Assembly (NCBI GenBank): GCA_050729795.1
Contig: JBOHME010000007.1
Span: forward strand, 1-64,000
Direction: 5' to 3'
Length of the DNA: 64,000 nt
Origin: AP-15 sp050729795
Lineage (GTDB): Bacteria > Pseudomonadota > Alphaproteobacteria > ATCC43930 > CGMCC-115725
Part shown: piece by piece, positions 42,992-54,000 of the stretch
How the letters are laid out: the number at the start of each line of letters is the position of its first letter
Position numbering within the stretch: the stretch's first letter is position 1
Translations under genes and position numbers: made by a program
The notes under the pieces: generated by a model
Seen by the model: only the letters and a program-made list of their open reading frames with translations
What the model was told of the DNA's origin: nothing
Database searches by the model: none

Positions 42992-45900
42992 ATGAGCGGG
43001 CTCGTTCTCGAACACGGACTTTCTTTCACCGATCTCTATGACCGCGACGGGCTGGTGCGCGTCGATCGGGCGTTTGTCGGCCACCTCGCCGAAACCGATG
43101 TGGCGCTGCACAGCCGGCTGATGACGGCGCGGCGCGATCCGGAGGCGCTCGGACACGGGGCCGAATCGGATCTGCTCGTCGAACTGGCGCCGCATGTCGA
43201 GGATTTCCTCGCGCGGCTGTTCGGCATCGCAGCCGAAGTGCAGGATTTGCAGACGCGCCATCACGAGTTGGCGCCGCTCTATTCGGTCAAGCGCCTCTTT
43301 GTGCAGCGCCGCGCCGTCAAAGGGATCAAGGAAGCCGACGCGGCGGCGATCGACGGGCCGGCGCTTGCCCGCGAGCTCGATATGCTGATCGACGGCACGG
43401 CTGACGATATCGCCGCGTGGGAGCGGCGCTATGCCGGGCATGTCGCGCGCTGGCTCGATGACGACGCGGGCAACAGCGCAGCACTCGATCTCGCGCAGCG
43501 CTACGCCACCTGGGCGACGCTGTCGCCCGAGGGCCGCGACAAGCACCGCGACGGCGTGCTGTTCCAGGTGCCGCAGCGGCCCGACATGCAGCATCTGGTA
43601 GCGGCCGAAACCATCGAGCGCGACGGGGTGACGATGCTGCGGCTGCCCAAGGATGAATGGCGCCGCCGCGAAGGGTTCGCACTGACCGACCACGGTACCG
43701 ATTTGGTGGGCGCGCTCGACCAGGCGAATTACTGCATCTGGTGCCACAACCAGGGCAAGGACAGCTGCTCAAAGGGCCTCAGGGAAAAGGATGGCGCGTT
43801 CAAGAAGAGCGTGTTCGGCGTGACCCTCGCCGGCTGCCCGCTCGAAGAGAAGATTTCCGAGATGAACCTGGTTAAGGCACGCGGCAACAGCCTCGGAGCC
43901 TTGGCGATCGTCACCGTGGACAACCCGATCTGTGCGGCGACCGGGCACCGCATCTGCAACGACTGCATGAAGGCCTGCATCTATCAGCGCCAGGAGCCGG
44001 TTGATATCCCGCAGATCGAGACCCGCACCTTAAAGGATGTGTTGGGCCTGCCCTGGGGCTTCGAAATCTATTCGCTCTTGACCCGGTGGAACCCGCTCAA
44101 TCTGCGCCGACCGTTGCCCAAGCCGGCGAGCGGCTACAAGGTGCTGGTGGTCGGGCTCGGCCCGGCCGGGTTCACGCTCGCCCATCACCTCGTCAATGAC
44201 GGGCATTTCGTCGCCGCAATCGACGGGCTGAAGATCGAGCCGTTGCCGGCCGATATCTGCGGTGTAAAGCCCGACGGCAGCCGCATTCCGTTCCGGCCGA
44301 TCCGCGACGTGGCGAGTCTGGTGGATGGGCTCGACGACCGGGTCATGGCCGGGTTCGGCGGGGTCGCCGAGTACGGCATCACCGTGCGCTGGGACAAGAA
44401 CTTCCTGAAGATCGTGCGCCTCTTGCTCGAACGCCGCGCCCAATTCGCGATGTATGGCGGGGTTCGTTTTGGCGGCACATTGACAATCGACGGCGCCTTT
44501 GGTCTCGGCTTTGATCATGTGGCGCTGTGCGCCGGGGCCGGGCGGCCGACCGTGATCCCGATGGTCAACGGTCTCGCCCCCGGGGTGCGCCAAGCCTCCG
44601 ATTTTCTGATGGCGCTGCAGCTGACCGGCGCCGCCAAGACGCAGAGCATCGCCAATCTGATGGTGCGGCTGCCGGTGGTCGTGATCGGCGGCGGGCTCAC
44701 CGCGATCGACACCGCGACCGAGTCGCTCGCCTATTACCCGGTTCAGGTGGAGAAGTTCCTGTCGCGCTACGAGACGCTCGCCGCCGAGCGCGGCGAAGAG
44801 GCGGTGCGCGCCGGCTGGAGTGCTGCCGAAGCCGAGGCGGCGGCCGAGTTCATCGCGCATGGCCGGGCAATCCGCGCCGAGCGTGCGATGGCCCGCCGCG
44901 AGGGCCGCGAGCCGCGGCTCGCGCAGATGCTCGACCGCTGGGGCGGGGTCACGATCGCCTATCGCCGTCGCCTGGTCGATGCGCCGGGCTACACGCTCAA
45001 TCATGAGGAAGTGGCAAAGGCGCTGGAGGAAGGGATCCGCTTTGCCGAGGGGCTGACCCCGGCCGCCGTCGAGGTCGATCGGTTCGGCCAGGCGGCGGCG
45101 CTGCGGTTGACCCGGCCGGCAAAGCAACCGGATGCCCGGCCGGAACCCGTCGTGCTGCCGGCACGGACGATCCTCGTCGCCGCCGGGACCCAGCCAAACA
45201 CCGTGCTCGGCCGCGAGGATCCGGCAAACATCGTGCTCGACGGCCGCCATTTTCGCGCGCTCGACGAGGCGGGCAACCCGGCGACGCCGCAGCGGGTGGC
45301 CAAGCCCGATGCGGTGCGGGTGCTGACCCACCTGCGCCCCGACGGCCGCGCGGTGAGCTTTTTCGGCGATCTGCATCCGAGCTTTTCGGGGAACGTGGTC
45401 AAGGCGATGGGCGGCGCCACTCTGGGCTATCCGGTGGTCAGCCGGATGCTGGCAAGGCTCGCTCCCGCAACCCCGACCCCGGCTGCGCTCGCCGGCCGTC
45501 TCGACGACGAATTGCGGGCGCGCGTGCATGAGGTCATCCGCCTGACGCCAAAGATCGTCGAGATCGTCGTCAAGGCGCCGATGGCGGCGCGCGCGTTCGA
45601 GCCCGGCCAGTTCTACCGGCTGCAGAATTACGAGACTCTGGCGCCGCGGGTCGACGGCACGACCCTGGCGATGGAGGGCTTGGCGCTGACCGGCGCCGGG
45701 GTCGATCGCGAGCAGGGCCTCTTGTCGACGATCGTGCTGGAAATGGGCGGGTCGTCGGATCTGTGCGCGCTTTTGAAGACGGGGGAGCCGGTGATCCTGA
45801 TGGGGCCGACCGGCACCCCGACCGAGACGCCCTCGGGCGAGACGGTTTTGCTGGTCGGCGGCGGGCTCGGCAACGCGGTCCTGTTCTCGATCGCCGCGGC

Positions 45901-46498
45901 ACTCAGGACACAGGGCTCGCGCGTCCTTTATTTCGCCGGCTACAAGACGATCGCGGATCGCTACAAGATCGCGGATATCGAGCGGTCGGCCGACTGCGTC
46001 GTGTGGTGCTGCGACGAGGCACCCGGCTTCACCGCCAGCCGGCCGCAGGACCGTGCCTTTGTCGGCAACATCGTCGCGGCGATCGCCGCCTACGGTTCGG
46101 GTGCGTTGGGTCCGGCCGCGATCCCGCTCTCCGAAGTCGACCGGATCATCGCGATCGGCTCGGACGGCATGATGAACGCGGTCGCCGAGGCGCGACGGGC
46201 CTCGCTCGAACGCTATTTCCGCCCGGACCACCGCGCCATCGCGTCGATCAACTCGCCGATGCAGTGCATGATGAAGGAGATCTGCGCGCAATGCCTGCAG
46301 ATGCATCGCGATCCCTTAACCGGCACTGAGACCGTGGTGTTCTCCTGCTACAACCAGGACCAGGAGATGGACCAGGTCGATTTCGCAGCACTGCATCGCC
46401 GCCTGTCGCAAAACGGCGTCCAAGAAAAGCTGACGAAATTGTGGATCGACCGCTGCCTCCACCATCTCGGCGAGCGCCCCGCCATCGCCGCGGAATAG
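42992..46498 (+). CDS. Large fused iron-sulfur flavoprotein oxidoreductase (GltD-like plus PyrK-like)
   Basis: 1168 residues. An N-terminal helical part is followed by Cys clusters (YCIWCHNQGKDSC, then RICNDCMKACIY near 320-330) like the [4Fe-4S] domain of glutamate-synthase small subunits. A GltD-like two-nucleotide oxidoreductase follows, with VLVVGLGPAGFTLAHHL near 385 and VVVIGGGLTAIDTATE near 563. Residues about 830-1090 resemble a dihydroorotate-dehydrogenase electron-transfer (PyrK) module with FEPGQFYRLQNYE and VLLVGGGLGNAVLFSIAAAL, ending with Cys near 1090-1110 (CMMKEICAQC). It likely moves electrons from NAD(P)H to an acceptor, perhaps a ferredoxin. It stands alone as one transcription unit. 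Confidence 0.82.
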   Translation: MSGLVLEHGLSFTDLYDRDGLVRVDRAFVGHLAETDVALHSRLMTARRDPEALGHGAESDLLVELAPHVEDFLARLFGIAAEVQDLQTRHHELAPLYSVKRLFVQRRAVKGIKEADAAAIDGPALARELDMLIDGTADDIAAWERRYAGHVARWLDDDAGNSAALDLAQRYATWATLSPEGRDKHRDGVLFQVPQRPDMQHLVAAETIERDGVTMLRLPKDEWRRREGFALTDHGTDLVGALDQANYCIWCHNQGKDSCSKGLREKDGAFKKSVFGVTLAGCPLEEKISEMNLVKARGNSLGALAIVTVDNPICAATGHRICNDCMKACIYQRQEPVDIPQIETRTLKDVLGLPWGFEIYSLLTRWNPLNLRRPLPKPASGYKVLVVGLGPAGFTLAHHLVNDGHFVAAIDGLKIEPLPADICGVKPDGSRIPFRPIRDVASLVDGLDDRVMAGFGGVAEYGITVRWDKNFLKIVRLLLERRAQFAMYGGVRFGGTLTIDGAFGLGFDHVALCAGAGRPTVIPMVNGLAPGVRQASDFLMALQLTGAAKTQSIANLMVRLPVVVIGGGLTAIDTATESLAYYPVQVEKFLSRYETLAAERGEEAVRAGWSAAEAEAAAEFIAHGRAIRAERAMARREGREPRLAQMLDRWGGVTIAYRRRLVDAPGYTLNHEEVAKALEEGIRFAEGLTPAAVEVDRFGQAAALRLTRPAKQPDARPEPVVLPARTILVAAGTQPNTVLGREDPANIVLDGRHFRALDEAGNPATPQRVAKPDAVRVLTHLRPDGRAVSFFGDLHPSFSGNVVKAMGGATLGYPVVSRMLARLAPATPTPAALAGRLDDELRARVHEVIRLTPKIVEIVVKAPMAARAFEPGQFYRLQNYETLAPRVDGTTLAMEGLALTGAGVDREQGLLSTIVLEMGGSSDLCALLKTGEPVILMGPTGTPTETPSGETVLLVGGGLGNAVLFSIAAALRTQGSRVLYFAGYKTIADRYKIADIERSADCVVWCCDEAPGFTASRPQDRAFVGNIVAAIAAYGSGALGPAAIPLSEVDRIIAIGSDGMMNAVAEARRASLERYFRPDHRAIASINSPMQCMMKEICAQCLQMHRDPLTGTETVVFSCYNQDQEMDQVDFAALHRRLSQNGVQEKLTKLWIDRCLHHLGERPAIAAE

Positions 46499-46621
46499 GG
46501 CAGCTGGAAGGACCGGGGAGAGGCCTCCCCCGGCGGCGCGCCCTCCTGGTTTCCGACTTACCCTTGACTCAATAAGATCAGTTTAACTCTTTATTGGCAA
46601 CTTTTCCGATATATTCTGGTG

Positions 46622-46879
46622 ATGCATCTGGAGCGCATCAACGATCGTGTCGGGATCGAGTGCCAGCACTGTCTGGGAACGACCGAATGCCAACACGCTG
46701 TTCACTTCGATAATGGAAGAAACATCACTTATGGCTTGGTTGAGCACTGGCTAATGTGCCCAAGGTGTGGCGAAGGGTACCATTTGATTGAAGATCGGGG
46801 GGATCCGACCTTCGATCTGCCGACGCTACATCGGCCCGTATGCGCCGTATGCGAAGGCCGTGGTTTCGTCGCTATCTAG
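46622..46879 (+). CDS. Small zinc-ribbon protein in an AT-rich pocket
   Basis: 85 residues from ATG 46622 (a GTG lies one codon earlier). Three CxxC knuckles are present: CQHC, CPRC and CAVCEGRG, plus a further Cys in TECQHAVHF, enough for one or two zinc sites. There is no signal peptide. The gene and its leader (46560-46960) are much richer in A+T than the rest of the window, with ordinary high-GC codon choice relaxed, which suggests recent transfer. I recognise no family. The CEGRG end is reminiscent of DnaJ-type zinc repeats. Function unknown. Confidence 0.68.
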   Translation: MHLERINDRVGIECQHCLGTTECQHAVHFDNGRNITYGLVEHWLMCPRCGEGYHLIEDRGDPTFDLPTLHRPVCAVCEGRGFVAI

Positions 46880-47040
46880 CGTGTCTGATACACAGAGGAT
46901 GCGTCAAATAAATCCGATAAATCTAATATAACCACCAGCGCCCGTATTCCCTGGCAGAAACGGGAAGAGAGGTGCTCGCGCTTGACAGGCGGCCGGCAAG
47001 ATGGCGGGATCGCGGCCTTGCGTTGCTCAAGGAGGGTTGG

Positions 47041-47847
47041 ATGGCGCGGGCGAACCGGGTGCGGGAATTGTGGCAGGCGGGCAAGCCCGTCATCAACAGC
47101 TGGCTCGGCGTCCCGTCGAGCTTTTCGGCCGAGGTCATGGCCCATGCCGGCTGGGATTCGCTGGTCGTCGATATGCAGCATGGCATGATCGACTACCAGA
47201 TGATGGTGACGATGCTGCAGGGCATCTCGACCACCGAGACGGTGCCGCTGGTGCGGGTGCCGTGGAACGACCCGGCCTATATCCAGAAGGCGCTCGACGC
47301 CGGCGCCTACGGCATCATCTGCCCGATGATCAACACCCGCGCCGAGGCCGAGAGGCTCGCCGATTCGATGCGCTATGCGCCGCTCGGTCACCGCAGCTCG
47401 GGGCCGATCCGCGCGTCGCTCTATGGCGGCTCCGATTACCACGCCAAAGCCAACGACATCGTCGTCGCCTTTGGCATGATCGAAACCAAGGAGGCGATGG
47501 CGAACCTCGACGAGATCATGTCGGTCAAAGGTCTCGACGCGATTTATGTCGGTCCCAGCGATCTATCGATTTCGCACGGTTATGCGCCGGGCGGCGACAA
47601 GCCCGACGCATGGATGATGGATGCGCTCGGCAAGATCCTCGCCGCCTGCAAGAAGCACGGCGTCAAGCCCGGCATTCATTGCGGTGCGCCCGCCTATGCA
47701 AAGCAGATGATCGAGATGGGCTTTATGTTTGTCACGGTTGGCGGTGATACCCGCTTTGTGACGATGGGTGCGGCAGCGGCGGTCGCCGAAATGCGCGGCT
47801 CGGCGCCGGCCAGCCCGGCGCGGGCCGGCAGTTCCAGCCCGTACTGA
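47041..47847 (+). CDS. HpcH/HpaI-family aldolase
   Basis: 268 residues from ATG 47041 after AAGGAGG. Key pieces are WDSLVVDMQHGMIDYQ, VPLVRVPWNDPAYIQKALDA (divalent metal and phosphate environment), GIICPMINTRAEAE and the Glu/Asp pair in FGMIETKEAMANLDEI and AIYVGPSDLSISHG. The class II enzymes cleave 2-keto-3-deoxy sugar acids or 4-hydroxy-2-oxo acids to pyruvate and an aldehyde. The following lactonase and hydroxyacid dehydrogenase, although on the other strand, point to sugar-acid use. Confidence 0.9.
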   Translation: MARANRVRELWQAGKPVINSWLGVPSSFSAEVMAHAGWDSLVVDMQHGMIDYQMMVTMLQGISTTETVPLVRVPWNDPAYIQKALDAGAYGIICPMINTRAEAERLADSMRYAPLGHRSSGPIRASLYGGSDYHAKANDIVVAFGMIETKEAMANLDEIMSVKGLDAIYVGPSDLSISHGYAPGGDKPDAWMMDALGKILAACKKHGVKPGIHCGAPAYAKQMIEMGFMFVTVGGDTRFVTMGAAAAVAEMRGSAPASPARAGSSSPY

Positions 47848-47855
47848 GCGAAATT

Positions 47856-47903
47856 GTCATTGCGAGCGCAGCGAACGCTTCGTCGCTGCGCTCCGGCAAT
47901 GAC
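47856..47903. repeat. REP-like palindrome between convergent genes
   Basis: A 48-base hairpin. Left arm GTCATTGC then GAGCGCAGCGA, right arm TCGCTGCGCTC then GCAATGAC, with a 2-base bulge and a short loop. The TCATTGCGAGCG core resembles dispersed intergenic palindromes of alphaproteobacteria. Its position between the stops of the aldolase (+) and SMP-30 gene (-) would let it end both transcripts. Confidence 0.65.
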
Positions 47904-47909
47904 CCCGCC

Positions 47910-48848
<939 letters not shown>

Positions 48849-48962
48849 GGTCTCCCCACTGGTCAACAGGTGCCGTCCCAAGGGGCCCGACCAAGCATCG
48901 GGAACCCGGGACCCATCGGCACGGGCTTCCGGAAGATCCCGGGCCCGCCGCATAGCGACGTC

Positions 48963-48994
48963 CCGGAACGACCTCCAACCGGAACGACCTCCAA
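48963..48994. repeat. 16-base tandem duplication
   Basis: CCGGAACGACCTCCAA occurs twice in tandem (48963-48978 and 48979-48994) in the gap between the hydroxyacid dehydrogenase stop and the SMP-30 start. It is probably a neutral slippage product. One copy could serve as a regulator site. Confidence 0.8.
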
Positions 48995-49007
48995 GAGGAT
49001 AGCGGGC

Positions 49008-50057
49008 TTATGAGTTTGGGCCGCGCTCCATCGATACCGGCTGCCAGCGCCTCAGCCCGCTATTTGCCAGCGCCGACGGGTTGACGCAGGACATCGGCCA
49101 TTTGCCGCTGAGCGCCAGCGACAGTTCGAGCCCGACTCGGCGGCGGCGTGCCGGATCGAACCTTGCGGTGGCCGAGGCGACATGCGCGGTCAGGGTCACC
49201 TTGTCTTCCATCTTCAAGAGCGGGTTGTTGCCGCCGGGCGGCTCCTGCTCGAGCACGTCGAGCCCGGCCCCGGCGATCATGCCCTCATCCAAGGCCTTGA
49301 TCAGCGCCGCCTCGTCGGTGGTCGGGCCGCGTCCGGTCGAGACATAGATCGCCGTCTTCTTCATCTGCCGGAAATGCTCCTCGCGGATGAGGCGGTTGGC
49401 GCTCTCTGTCGCCGGCGTGTGCATCGAAACGATATCGGCGCGGGCCAGCAGCTCGGGCAGGCTGACTGGATCGACACCGCGCTCGATCATCGCCATCTCC
49501 TCGATAAACGGATCGTAGGCGATGACATGCAGCCCGAACGGTTTGGCCCGCTCGGCGACGGCGCGGGCGACATGACCAAAGGCGATCAGACCGAGCGTCA
49601 TGCCGCGCAGCCGCGGGACCTTCAACAGAGCCGGCCGACCCTCGGCCCATCTGCCGTCACGCACCATGCGATCCTGCACCAGGAGGCGTCGATGGGTCGC
49701 GAGGATCAAGGTCATCGCATGGTCGGCAACCTCCTCGATAAAGGTATCCGGACAGTTGGTGACCGGGATGCCCTTGGCGGTCGCCGCATCGACATCGACG
49801 CTGTCGACCCCGACGCTGCCGAGCGAGATGATCTTGCACCGCTCGAGCCCGTCGATCATCTTCCTGGTGATCCGCCTGCCCTTGGCGTAGAGCGCGTCTG
49901 CGGTTCGCGCCGCAGCGACGAACTCATCCTCGGAGCCGGCCGGGATTTCAAAAATCTCGGCATCGATCGGGCTCAGCGCCTCCATCTCGTAGCCATAGCC
50001 GCCACCAGCGACGGTGAAGCTCGCCCCCGCCGGCGTCGCAATCCTGAACTTGGCCAC
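49008..50057 (-). CDS. D-isomer-specific 2-hydroxyacid dehydrogenase (second copy)
   Basis: 349 residues. The NAD segment reads MTLGLIAFGHVARAVAERA, so the first Gly of the usual GxGxxG is Ala. The active residues are Arg in STGRGPTTDE, Glu in LDVLEQEPPG and His in LTAHVASAT, all in place. It converts between 2-keto and D-2-hydroxy acids, for example glyoxylate, hydroxypyruvate or a sugar-derived keto acid. It is followed on the same strand by the SMP-30 lactonase after a 159-base gap, so co-expression is possible. Confidence 0.88.
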   Translation of the reverse strand: MAKFRIATPAGASFTVAGGGYGYEMEALSPIDAEIFEIPAGSEDEFVAAARTADALYAKGRRITRKMIDGLERCKIISLGSVGVDSVDVDAATAKGIPVTNCPDTFIEEVADHAMTLILATHRRLLVQDRMVRDGRWAEGRPALLKVPRLRGMTLGLIAFGHVARAVAERAKPFGLHVIAYDPFIEEMAMIERGVDPVSLPELLARADIVSMHTPATESANRLIREEHFRQMKKTAIYVSTGRGPTTDEAALIKALDEGMIAGAGLDVLEQEPPGGNNPLLKMEDKVTLTAHVASATARFDPARRRRVGLELSLALSGKWPMSCVNPSALANSGLRRWQPVSMERGPNS

Positions 50058-50277
50058 CGTCCCCTCCCGAATTGATCAAATCCGGTGCCGATCAGACCGT
50101 CCGGGCCGAAGCTTGTCAACGCCCGCCCGGAAGCGGCCGCGTGTCCCGCACGACGCCGGTAACGCGATCTACACGATTTTAGCGCAAAAGGCTGGCCGGG
50201 ACCGCGGGCTGCCGCGGGGACGCCTTGCTGACGGCCCTACCTGCAGCATCGCGGGTAGGTGCCGGGAGAGGTATGCG

Positions 50278-50988
50278 ATGAGAAGGCGGCTGCTGACGGT
50301 GTTGCTCGGTGCGGTGTTGCTGATGGCCGGGCATGCGCACGCCGATAATGCTGCGAATGCGCTGCTTTCGACCGCGCCGCGGCTTTTCAAAATTTGCACC
50401 GACCAGACTTACGCACTCTGCGCCGTCGCCAGCTGCTTTGTGTTCGACGGCGTGTCCTACTGCCGGTGCGATGTCAAATCGGGCGACAGCATCAGCCTGC
50501 CGCTGCAGTTCGGCCGCAACCAGAACGTCTGCACGGTCAATGCCGAGGGCAAGAAAAACGGCTATATGGTCAGCACCTATAGCCTGCCGCCCTCGGTCGT
50601 GGCGCCGATCGGCGACCAGGCGCTCTACGACTGTCCCGCCGGCACCTCGAACGGTGCCTACGCTCAGTGCGATGGCGGCATATGCTTCACCAGCAGCAAG
50701 GGCGAATCGTTCCCGGGGTTCGCCACGCCCCTGGCCAAAAACCAGATCATCTGCTCCTGTCCGATCACCGTCGCCAGCCCGCAAAACTCGCCTTCCGGCT
50801 ACCAGATCGCCGGCCCCTATCCCTGCCAGAGATCGTTCTTCCGCAATTGCACAAAGGCGGTCGCCAATACCGGCACCGGAGCGACGATCTATGTCGGCGC
50901 GCCGACCGGGGTCCCCCGCCTGTTGACCCGCCGCCTCTACGGGCGGGTCCCGCCGATCTACGAGTGTCGCCTGCCGCCCTGGCCCTGA
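50278..50988 (+). CDS. Secreted Cys-rich protein of unknown function
   Basis: 236 residues from ATG 50278 after GGGAGAGG. Residues 1-22 form a signal peptide (RRRLLTVLLGAVLLMAGHAHA, cut probably after AHA). The mature part has 14 cysteines, an even number suited to disulfides in the periplasm or outside. Two halves look alike (C-x3-CF-x5-GxS near 48-60 and near 130-145, each followed by a Cys pair), suggesting internal duplication. I recognise no family. It stands between a catabolic gene and the RND operon, whose 3' end it faces. Confidence 0.72.
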   Translation: MRRRLLTVLLGAVLLMAGHAHADNAANALLSTAPRLFKICTDQTYALCAVASCFVFDGVSYCRCDVKSGDSISLPLQFGRNQNVCTVNAEGKKNGYMVSTYSLPPSVVAPIGDQALYDCPAGTSNGAYAQCDGGICFTSSKGESFPGFATPLAKNQIICSCPITVASPQNSPSGYQIAGPYPCQRSFFRNCTKAVANTGTGATIYVGAPTGVPRLLTRRLYGRVPPIYECRLPPWP

Positions 50989-51021
50989 ACGTCGCCGCCC
51001 TGATCGTCCGGAAATACACGC

Positions 51022-54000
51022 TCAGGCATGGTGCTGATCGGCGGTTACGACAGCCGACCGATGGCGGCCGAGTCTTTGCGCCAGACCGTCGAGATAGAGA
51101 TAGACGATCGGGGTCGTGTACAGCGTCAACCACTGCGAGACGAGAAGCCCGCCGACAATGGCGACGCCGAGCGGCCGGCGCAATTCGGAGCCCGCACCCG
51201 TTTCGAGCGCCAGTGGCAGGCCGGCGACGAGCGCGCACACCGTCGTCATCAGGATCGGGCGAAACCGCAGCAGGCAAGCCTGGTGGATCGCCTCCTGCGC
51301 GCTCTTGCCCTCTCTGCGTTCGGCTTCGATCGCGAAATCGATCATCATGATCGCGTTCTTCTTGACGATGCCCATCAAGAGGATGATGCCGATGATCGCG
51401 ATCAGCGTCAGCTCGTAGCCGAACAGCATCAGGATCGCCAGCGCGCCGACCCCGGCCGCCGGCAATGACGACAGGATCGTGATCGGGTGCACAAAGCTTT
51501 CGTACAACACCCCCATGATCACGTAGATCGCGGCAACCGCAGCGAGGATCAACAGCGGGATTGTGACCAACGACTGTTGATAGGCCTGCGCAGTCCCCTC
51601 GAAAGCGCCGTGCAATGTCGCCGGCGCGCCGATCTTCGCCCGCAACGCATCGATCGCGGCCACCGCCTGGCTCAGGGCGGCACCCGGCGCCAGGTTGAAC
51701 GACAAGGTCACGGCCGGGAACAATCCCTGATGATTGACCGTGACCGGCTCGGCCTTGGTGACGAAATGCGCCACCGCCGACAACGGCACCTCGGCCCCGG
51801 CGCCGTTCCGCACATAGAGGTCCGATAAAGCCGCAGGCCCGGTCTGAAAGCGCGGCTCGACCTGAAGGATCACCTTTGACTGATAGGTCGGAGAATAGAT
51901 CGTCGCGACCTGGGCCTGGCCGAATGCATCGTCGAGCGTCGCATCGATCGCCGACAGTGACAGCCCGAGCTGCGATGCGGTGTCGCGGTCGACCTCGACC
52001 GCTACGTTGGGTGCCGCGATTTGAAGATCGGAGGCCACGTCGGTCAGGATCGACAGCTTTCGCATTTGCGCGAGCAGGATCGGCGACCAATGATCGAGCT
52101 CGGTCGAATTGGCGTCGGTCAGGGTGTATTGGTATTGCGCCTGCTCGAGCCTGCCGCCGATATTGATGTCCTGCCCAGCCTGCATGAAGATTTTGGCGCC
52201 GATGACGGAGGCAAGGCGGGGGCGCAGACGGGCCATGACCTGCTGCACCGGCGGCCGCTGATCAAACGGCTTCAGCTGGATGAAGATCCGCGCGGTGCTC
52301 TCGCTCGGATTGAAGGACGTGGCGCCGGCAAAGCCGACCACGCCGGATACCGCCGGATCGTGCAAAAAGATTTTGGCGCACTCGTTCTCGATCCGCGCGA
52401 TCGTGGCGAACGAGCTGTCCTGTCGCGCCTGCACCGCGGCAAAGATGAACCCGGTATCCTGCTCCGGCAGAAATCCCTTCGGAATCAGCACATAAAGGAC
52501 CGCGGTCAACACCATCAGAGCGAGCGTCAGCAGCAGCATCGGCAGACGGTGGCAAAAAGCCCATTGCAGCCCGCGGTCGTAACCGTTGCGGAGCCGCTCG
52601 AAACCGCGCTCGAACCGGCTGCGGCGTTTTTTTGCCGGATCGTCGCCGGTCAAAAACAGCGCGCACATCATCGGCGTCAAGGTCAGCGAGACGAGTGCCG
52701 AAAACAGCAACGTCAATGTCACGGTCATCGCGAATTCGTGAAACAGCAGACCCACGACACCGGACATGAACAGCAGCGGGATAAAGACCGCGATCAGCGA
52801 CAGGGTCATCGAGACGATCGTAAAGCCGATCTCTGCGGCACCCTTGAGCGCGGCGTCGAGCGGCGGATCGCCCGCCTCGATATGGCGGACGATGTTCTCG
52901 ATCATGACGATCGCATCATCCACCAGAAAACCGACCGCGACGGTCAGCGCCATCAGCGACAAATTGTCGATGCTGTAGCCGAGAAAATACATGCCGCTGA
53001 ACGTGGCGATGATGACCAGCGGCAGCGTGAGGCTCGGGATCAGAGTGGCCCACAGCTTGCGCAAAAAGCCGAAAATGACCAGGACGACGAGCCCGACCGT
53101 CAAGAGCAGCGTGAACTCGACATCGGCAACCGAGGCGCGGATGTTGGCGGAGCGGTCGGAGACGAGATCGACATGCACTGCGCGCGGGATCGACGCTTCG
53201 AGCCGCGGCAGCATCGCCGTGATCCGGCCGACGACCTCGATTGTGTTGGCCCCAGGCTGCAGCTCGATCAGCAACAACTCGCAAGGTGTCGTTCCAAGCC
53301 AGCTGCCGGTGCGCGGGTTGACCGAGGAATCGACGACCTTGCCGATGTCCTTCAGCTCGACCGGCGCGCCGCTGCTGTACGCGACCACGACATGCGCGAA
53401 CTGCTGCGCATCGAACAGCTGGTCGTTGGTGGTCAGCGGATATTGGGTCTGCACCCCTTCGAGGTTGCCCTTTGCCGTATCAAGCGTGGTGTTGCTTAAT
53501 GACGTGGCGATTTGGGTGAGGCTCAGGCCGCGCGCTGCGAGCGCCTGTGGGTTCACCTCGATATGCACAGCGGGCTGCTGCTGGCCGGCGATGATCACCT
53601 GCCCGACCCCGCTCACGGTCGAAAGCTGCTCCGCCAGCATCACGTTTGCATATTGGTCGATCTGATAGAGCGGCATGGCACCGGAATGGATCGCGTAGAT
53701 CAGCACCGGCGACTGCGCCGGGTTGGTTTCGCGATAGTTTGGCGGGGTCGGCAGGTTTTTGGGCAGGAGACCGCCGGCCTCGTTGATCGCGGTCTGCACG
53801 AATTGGGCGTCGGCGCTGATGCTGCTGTTCAATGCGAACTGCAAGGTAATCGAGGTCGAGCCAAGTCCGCTGGTGGACGACATGAACGACATGCCCGGGA
53901 TCGCCGTGAACTCCTCCTCGAGCGGGGTCGCCACGGTATCGGCCATCGTCTGGGGGCTCGCGCCGGGCAGCTGCGCCGAGACGGAAATCGTTGGAAATTG

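Noticed and set aside
44030..46306. 758-codon minus-strand frame
   Set aside because: Antisense of the large flavoprotein, Arg/His/Gln-rich as expected for a shadow of a GC-rich gene.
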